The notes under the pieces were generated by a model. The model saw only the letters and a list, made by a program, of their open reading frames with translations, ran no database searches and was not told where the DNA came from. Source: Acidobacteriota bacterium (lineage in GTDB: Bacteria > Acidobacteriota > Terriglobia > Terriglobales > Acidobacteriaceae). Taken from it: 64,000 bases of DNA. The stretch is from positions 186,001 to 250,000 of the forward strand of contig JABCZH010000004.1 in assembly GCA_013289795.1 (NCBI GenBank). The letters are read 5' to 3'. This document shows positions 59,672-64,000 of this stretch, one piece after another. Numbering within the stretch: position 1 is the stretch's first letter; every line of letters begins with the position of its first letter. A program made the position numbers and the translations under genes.

Positions 59672-60673
59672 TCAGAGATAGACCAGAGCGCCCCGCTTGC
59701 GAAGGGACTGGTCGGCAGCTTCGAGCATTTTGACCACTCGAAGCCCTGCGGGTCCATCGTTGAATGGAACCTTGTCGTGAGTAATGCAATCCACAAAGTA
59801 AGCCAACTCGTGGCTGAGCGCTTCGAACCTGTCCACCTGGGGGGACCACATGTCACCGGAGCGGTAATTCACCAGCAGATTGTAGAGACCCTCTTGGTTC
59901 TTGACGTCGATGCCCTTGTCGTAAATCTTGATTTTCTCGTCGGCTTCCAGATCATTCCAGACCAGCATCTTTTTCTCGCCCCCGATCAGGGTGGTGCGTA
60001 CCTTGACTGGCGACAGCCAGTTGACATTGATGTGCGCGATGATCTTGTTAGGAAAATACAAAGTGATGAAGGCTACATCTTCGAAACCATTGAGGTGGGT
60101 CTGCCCGGTGGCGACGACTGCTTCGGGCGTCTCCGCGATGAGGTGATCGATGATAGAGAGATCGTGAGGCGCCAAGTCCCAGATCACATTCACATCGTGC
60201 TGGAACAACCCGAGATTGACTCGCGTCGAGTCGTAGTAATACAGGTTGCCCAACGTGCCTTCCTTGAGCAGTTGCTTGATTTTCTTCACCGCCCCGGTGA
60301 ACAAGAAGGTGTGGTCCACCATAATTTTTAGGTTTTTCTTGGCCGCCAGATTGATCAGTTCCTCGGCTTGGGCGGTGCTACTGGTGAACGGTTTCTCGAC
60401 GAAGACATGCTTCCCGTGCTCCAGCGCAGCCTTGGTCAACTCGTAGTGCGTCCAGACCGGTGTGATCACAGCAATGGCATCCAGGTCCTTGGATGACATC
60501 ATCTCAGCCGCATCGCTGGTCACGCGCACGCCAGGATAGGATTTCTGGACACGCTTTCGCGACGTGGGACTCTTGTCGCACACCGCTAGGACCTGGGCTC
60601 CGTCCAGGAGGTCCAGGTTTCGGACCACATTTGGGCCCCAGTACCCGTATCCGATCACACCAAACTTAATCAT
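59672..60673 (-). CDS. Gfo/Idh/MocA oxidoreductase, WbpB/WlbA-like
   Basis: A 333-residue NAD(P)-dependent dehydrogenase that would oxidise the 3-position of a UDP-sugar uronate to the keto form used by the aminotransferase. FGVIGYGYWGPNVVRNL is the Rossmann motif, HGKHVFVEKPFTSS the catalytic Lys region, and FNDGPAGLRVVKMLEAADQSLR the C-terminal family motif. ATG 60673 follows GGAAG; a GTG at 60688 is also open. It lies 86 bases upstream of the acyltransferase start. The order oxidoreductase, acyltransferase, aminotransferase matches Wbp-type pathways. Confidence 0.9.
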   Translation of the reverse strand: MIKFGVIGYGYWGPNVVRNLDLLDGAQVLAVCDKSPTSRKRVQKSYPGVRVTSDAAEMMSSKDLDAIAVITPVWTHYELTKAALEHGKHVFVEKPFTSSTAQAEELINLAAKKNLKIMVDHTFLFTGAVKKIKQLLKEGTLGNLYYYDSTRVNLGLFQHDVNVIWDLAPHDLSIIDHLIAETPEAVVATGQTHLNGFEDVAFITLYFPNKIIAHINVNWLSPVKVRTTLIGGEKKMLVWNDLEADEKIKIYDKGIDVKNQEGLYNLLVNYRSGDMWSPQVDRFEALSHELAYFVDCITHDKVPFNDGPAGLRVVKMLEAADQSLRKRGALVYL

Positions 60674-60756
60674 TTGTCTTCCAGCCACCTACTCATTCTT
60701 CAGATTTGCGACACGGGGGAACACCTTGTATGGGGACCAAACAGGGAGAGACCGGA

Positions 60757-61908
60757 CTAGTATGCACCTTCACCTAACATTGCACCGGGGGTCCGGAGGA
60801 TAATCTTCAGATCCAGCCAGGGCGACCAATTCTGCGCATATTGCAGATCCATGCGCACCATATCGTCGAACTTCACCCGACTGCGGCCGCTGACCTGCCA
60901 AAGGCCAGTGATGCCTGGTTTGGCTTCGAGCACCCGGCGGCGATGCCAGAAGTCGTATGCTTCCACTTCATAGGGAACCGGAGGACGGGGTCCTACCAGC
61001 GACATTTCGCCTCGCAACACATTGATGAATTGCGGCATCTCGTCCAGACTGGTCCGGCGTAAGAACGCTCCCACTCCCGTGATCCGGGAATCCTTGGTGA
61101 TTTTGTACACGCCGTCGCCATTCCCGTTCGTGGGATGCCGCTCAGCCGTCCCGGCTATGAGTTGCTGGACGTACTCCTTGTGAGTACTGGCGTCGTTCCC
61201 GACATGCATGGAGCGGAACTTGAGGAAGGTAAACGAGGCACCATGCTGGCCGATTCTTCGTTGCCGAAAGAACACCGGCCCTTTGGAAGTCAGCTTGATG
61301 GCCAGGGCAATCACCAACCACAACGGGGCAAAGGCGATCAATGCGAACAGGCTGCCACCGATGTCCATGGCTCGCTTCAGAGTGTTAGAGAACTTACGGG
61401 ATTCGTCTCGCTTTTCGAGGTCGGGGTACAACCTGGGATCGCTAGGCCGCCGTTCATCTTCGTGGTTCCAGTCCTCAGGGAACAGGTGGAAGGAAAGGCT
61501 CACCTGACTGAACTGTTCAAAGCTTAAAGCGCTCTTCAGTGTTTCGCTTACGCGGGTGATCATTGTCCCCAACACCGAGGCGCGATCTTCCAGACCAATC
61601 TCGGTGAACATCACGCCGACAACTCGGTTGTGCTTGTACCAGCCGGTGACATCGGTTTCCCGAGTGGACACGGAGAGCGCAGAAAGGATGCTGCTTAGGA
61701 CCTTGGTGGTCCTTTCCGATGGCACGTAACCGCCCATATCGACCAGCATGAGCAAGAACGGTTTGCGAGAACGCTCGCTCCGCTTCCGTTCCAGACAGAT
61801 CATCCTCTGGAAGGACTCCTCGCTCAGAACCGCGTGTTGCCCGTTGCTGGGCGCTTGCACGGGGAGCGGGCTTAAAGCCGAACCGTTGTTCGAACGTCGT
61901 ACGTTCAC
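60757..61908 (-). CDS. Undecaprenyl-phosphate sugar phosphotransferase with a GGDEF-like N-terminal domain
   Basis: Initiating transferase of 383 residues. The C-terminal half (about 175-383) is a monotopic bacterial sugar transferase: RAMDIGGSLFALIAFAPLWLVIALAIKL membrane part, KGPVFFRQRRIGQHG, TFLKFRSMHVGND, RRTSLDEMPQFINVLRGEMSLVGPRPP and KPGITGLWQVSGRS. The N-terminal 40-165 region has a degenerate nucleotide-cyclase-like fold (FLLMLVDMGGYVPSERTTKV, TDVTGWYKHNRVVGVMFTEIGLEDRASVLG) without a GGDEF signature. The usual multi-helix CoA-binding N-terminus of WcaJ is absent. Confidence 0.87.
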   Translation of the reverse strand: MNVRRSNNGSALSPLPVQAPSNGQHAVLSEESFQRMICLERKRSERSRKPFLLMLVDMGGYVPSERTTKVLSSILSALSVSTRETDVTGWYKHNRVVGVMFTEIGLEDRASVLGTMITRVSETLKSALSFEQFSQVSLSFHLFPEDWNHEDERRPSDPRLYPDLEKRDESRKFSNTLKRAMDIGGSLFALIAFAPLWLVIALAIKLTSKGPVFFRQRRIGQHGASFTFLKFRSMHVGNDASTHKEYVQQLIAGTAERHPTNGNGDGVYKITKDSRITGVGAFLRRTSLDEMPQFINVLRGEMSLVGPRPPVPYEVEAYDFWHRRRVLEAKPGITGLWQVSGRSRVKFDDMVRMDLQYAQNWSPWLDLKIILRTPGAMLGEGAY

Positions 61909-62023
61909 AATCCCTCCATCTGTCCAGCGTCTTAGCTTGCGCGCGCCGGATGCTTAACAGCGATTGATTTCAAAGGGGGATATTGCTGAGTTACAGAAAT
62001 ACCGATTGCCAGGCTAGAACCGC

Positions 62024-62977
62024 TTATTCTTCCGGGAGGCTACTCTGCACTGCGACCGCCGACGGAGCATAACGCGAGTAGTAATCGCTCGATGCCGCTT
62101 CTCGCGAACTGTTTAACAACGCACCGATCAATTTCGATTGTTCAATCGCTTCTAAACCACGTTGCAACTGCTGCTTCTGCGTAGCTCCCTGCCGAGTCAC
62201 AAGCAGCACACCATCCGCAAGTCGCGTCCAGATGCTGGTATCGCCCAGTGGGAGTACCGGCGGGGAATCGATCACGATCCAGTCAAACCATGCGGTCAAC
62301 TGATCCATTAGGGCGGAGAGGCGGCCCGACTGCATCAGTTCCAAAGGGTTCTTAGGCGAACTGCCCGCCGGCAGGAACCAGCATCCTGGACCTTCTAGAC
62401 GATAGATGTTCCGCATGGGGCCGGGTTCGCCCTGCAACCATTCACACAATCCGGGAAGCTTGCCCAGACCAAACATCTGAGACAGTGCCGGCCGCCGCAA
62501 ATCTCCATCCAAGAGCAAAACCTTCTGCTGCTGTCTGCGGGCCAAGGTGCAGGCCAAGTTTGCTGCCACCATGCTCTTCCCCTCTTGGGGAATGCTGCTG
62601 GTAATTAAGACTTTCTTCAGCAAGCGGTTTTGTCGAAGCTGACGCAAGCGAACACCGAGGAAACGGAATTTTTCTGCGGCTATGCTCTCCCGGTCGACCA
62701 AGCTGACAAGGCGGCTCTGCGGAGAAACCACCACCTGCAGCAACGGAAACTGCTCGACGACAGTTGGGCTGGTATCGCTGGTCTCACCTTGCAGGGCGAC
62801 GGCGGGCTCGACCACGGACTCATGTTCGACGGCAAGATCATCAACCGGGAACTCACGGACAGCGGACGCTTTCCGCTCCACCGCCTGTATCAGTTCGGTT
62901 GCGATGGACAAAGCCGGGCTTTCCTCTCCGGACTGTTCTGCCTCGGACCTTTGTAAAGCGTCAAATATATGGCTCAT
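62024..62977 (-). CDS. BY-type tyrosine kinase (CpsD/Wzc cytoplasmic domain)
   Basis: A 317-residue P-loop kinase that controls polymer length by phosphorylating itself on tyrosine. Walker A SSIPQEGKS (127-135), Walker A' LLLDGDLRRP, and Walker B WIVIDSPPVLPLGD are present, with a C-terminal DYYSRY giving three tyrosines as phosphorylation sites. An N-terminal 80-residue linker is acidic. There is no membrane chain-length domain; the polysaccharide co-polymerase is probably encoded beyond the right edge. It overlaps the ATPase gene by 17 bases. The family partner is the initiating transferase gene 115 bases downstream. Confidence 0.9.
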   Translation of the reverse strand: MSHIFDALQRSEAEQSGEESPALSIATELIQAVERKASAVREFPVDDLAVEHESVVEPAVALQGETSDTSPTVVEQFPLLQVVVSPQSRLVSLVDRESIAAEKFRFLGVRLRQLRQNRLLKKVLITSSIPQEGKSMVAANLACTLARRQQQKVLLLDGDLRRPALSQMFGLGKLPGLCEWLQGEPGPMRNIYRLEGPGCWFLPAGSSPKNPLELMQSGRLSALMDQLTAWFDWIVIDSPPVLPLGDTSIWTRLADGVLLVTRQGATQKQQLQRGLEAIEQSKLIGALLNSSREAASSDYYSRYAPSAVAVQSSLPEE

Positions 62978-63950
62978 GTTTACTCGCGCGAGTTGTCACC
63001 GCCTGGCGCCTTTCAAGTTCGTCCAGCGGCTTTTGCAGATGTGAAACCAAATCGAGCAGGGTCTTGGCGGCGAGGCGGAAGTCCGTTTCCTCGCCCATCA
63101 CCTTGGGCTCTTCGGCATGAAGTTGATGCACTACGCCCAGCCGAAAATCCACGGCAATATCATCAATGATGTCGGGAGTGATGCGGCGTGCCTGACGCGC
63201 ATATCCGGCAATCAGAGCGTTTTCACAGATGGTGTTGATGAGCCGTGGAATCCCCCGGGAATGTTGATAGATGTCCGCAATGGTCTCGATCGGAAATAAC
63301 TCGTGGCCCAGAGAACTCGATCCTGCCAGTTGCAAGCGGCGCTCGATGTATCCCCGGGTTTCATTGGCATCGAGCGGCTCCAGACGCGAGCGCAACGCGA
63401 TCCGTTGTTTGAGCTGTCGGAGTCCAACCGAGTCTAATTTGTCGTCAAGCTCGGGCTGCCCTACCAACAGAATCTGTAGCAGTTTATCGTGGGCTGTCTC
63501 CAGGTTCGTCAGCAGGCGGATCTCCTCAAGAATGTCGGCCGAGAGATGATGCGCCTCGTCCACCACCAAAACGGTGGTTAGCTTCCGTTGGGCACGAGAA
63601 ATGACATACCCACCAAGCTCGAGCAGTAACTCACCTTTGTTCTTGCCCGATGCAGGCAACCCAAAATCGCTGGCGACATATTGCAAGAACTCGACCGGGG
63701 ACAGCCTGCCGTTGAAAATATAGGCATAGGCTACGTCATTGTTCTGCTTGAATAGTTGCAGCAGGCAACGCAAGACCAGGGTTTTCCCCGTGCCCACTTC
63801 TCCGGTTAACACCACGAACCCCTTGTGCCTTCGCACTCCGTAGTAGAGTGACGCCAGAGCTTCGTTGTGTCTCCGGGTGGGAAAAAGAAAAGACGGATCC
63901 GGAGTGATCTCGAATGGATTCCGCTTCAGGCTGTAGAAAGACTTGTACAT
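62961..63950 (-). CDS. ExeA/GspA-type AAA+ ATPase of EPS locus
   Basis: A 329-residue ATPase with MYKSFYSLKRNPFEITPDPSFLF start, Walker A GEVGTGKT (50-57), Walker B TTVLVVDEAHH, and the IPRLINTICENALI sensor 2. It belongs to the group with the PEP-CTERM/EPS-locus secretion ATPases, which act at the inner membrane with the export apparatus. It has no peptidoglycan-binding tail. Its 3' end overlaps the kinase gene start by 17 bases, so the pair is co-expressed. Confidence 0.9.
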   Translation of the reverse strand: MYKSFYSLKRNPFEITPDPSFLFPTRRHNEALASLYYGVRRHKGFVVLTGEVGTGKTLVLRCLLQLFKQNNDVAYAYIFNGRLSPVEFLQYVASDFGLPASGKNKGELLLELGGYVISRAQRKLTTVLVVDEAHHLSADILEEIRLLTNLETAHDKLLQILLVGQPELDDKLDSVGLRQLKQRIALRSRLEPLDANETRGYIERRLQLAGSSSLGHELFPIETIADIYQHSRGIPRLINTICENALIAGYARQARRITPDIIDDIAVDFRLGVVHQLHAEEPKVMGEETDFRLAAKTLLDLVSHLQKPLDELERRQAVTTRASKHEPYI

Positions 63951-63951
63951 T

Positions 63952-64000
63952 TTAGATGACGCCTAGCCGTGCAAATAGCTGAAGGCGGACCCGATCAGGA
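63952..64000 (-). CDS. 3' end of an upstream gene, frame unresolved
   Basis: On the minus strand the last 49 bases of the window contain two possible C-termini: one ending ...RLQLFARLGVI with TAA at 63952-63954, the other ending ...SAFSYLHG with TAG at 63963-63965. In EPS loci of this build the preceding gene is often the chain-length or export protein, so one of the two is probably its end. Too little is present to choose. Confidence 0.25.
   Translation of the reverse strand, partial: PDRVRLQLFARLGVI

Noticed and set aside
1-64000. Search for CRISPR repeats, tRNA, rRNA, insertion sequences and attachment sites
   Set aside because: No regularly spaced repeats, cloverleaf with a CCA end, transposase or integrase motif was recognised while reading.

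Overview
The window reads as a chromosomal stretch of an Acidobacteriota-like bacterium (probably a Terriglobales/Koribacter-type soil lineage). This is inferred from gene content only: a secreted GloVer-repeat protein at the left edge, moderately high GC, a polyprenyl glycosylphosphotransferase with a GGDEF-like N-terminus, and a combined VanZ/LamG protein. No rRNA, tRNA, CRISPR array, transposase or phage gene was recognised. No homology search could be run, so family names rest on motifs, length and context.

Region A (1-16.4 kb) holds amino-acid metabolism plus what looks like a small carrier-protein-based specialised pathway. After a partial GloVer-repeat gene and homoserine dehydrogenase come, on the plus strand, aldehyde dehydrogenase, class IV aminotransferase, a free-standing carrier-thioesterase didomain and a thiamine-diphosphate enzyme. 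Around and beyond these lie two cytochromes P450, a lipocalin-like protein, an SDR, an AMP-forming acyl ligase, a free acyl carrier protein and a hexapeptide acyltransferase, followed by metA-like and metY genes. No ketosynthase or condensation domain is visible. The enzymes fit a route in which an amino acid is transaminated, decarboxylated to an aldehyde, oxidised to an acid, activated onto a carrier protein, oxidised by P450/SDR and released. That route is inference.

Region B (16.5-28.6 kb) contains two related FAD oxidoreductases, an acyltransferase-3 membrane protein, a VanZ/LamG protein, an aspartyl/asparaginyl beta-hydroxylase-like dioxygenase, a FemAB/GNAT-like aminoacyl or acyl transferase, two ATP-grasp ligases, a GT2 glycosyltransferase and an aspartokinase coupled by a 4-base overlap to the second ATP-grasp gene. 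It looks like amino-acid ligation and modification chemistry set between the metabolite island and the glycan locus.

Region C (28.7-64 kb) is almost wholly minus-strand and is a large exopolysaccharide/surface-glycan locus. It has three NodB-like deacetylase proteins, asparagine synthetase AsnB and a divergent AsnB-like protein, an alpha/alpha-toroid protein, and several GT2/GT4 transferases. A full GDP-D-glycero-D-manno-heptose set (gmhA, hddA, gmhB, hddC) is followed by a GDP-mannose-4,6-dehydratase-like SDR. Further genes encode a flippase, an O-antigen ligase/polymerase-type protein, methyltransferases, UDP-glucose dehydrogenase, and a WbpB/WbpD/WbpE-like set for a diacetamido- or amino-uronic acid. 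The locus ends with the initiating phosphoglycosyltransferase, a BY-kinase and an ExeA-like ATPase. Together these would make nucleotide sugars, assemble a lipid-linked repeat, flip, polymerise and regulate export.

The most unusual non-coding signal is a 76-base multi-hairpin element just upstream of the deacetylase gene that starts at 30055. Its outer strand can pair perfectly with that gene's ribosome-binding site. Gene starts in the locus use TTG or GTG several times, and those starts were chosen from nearby Shine-Dalgarno sequences.
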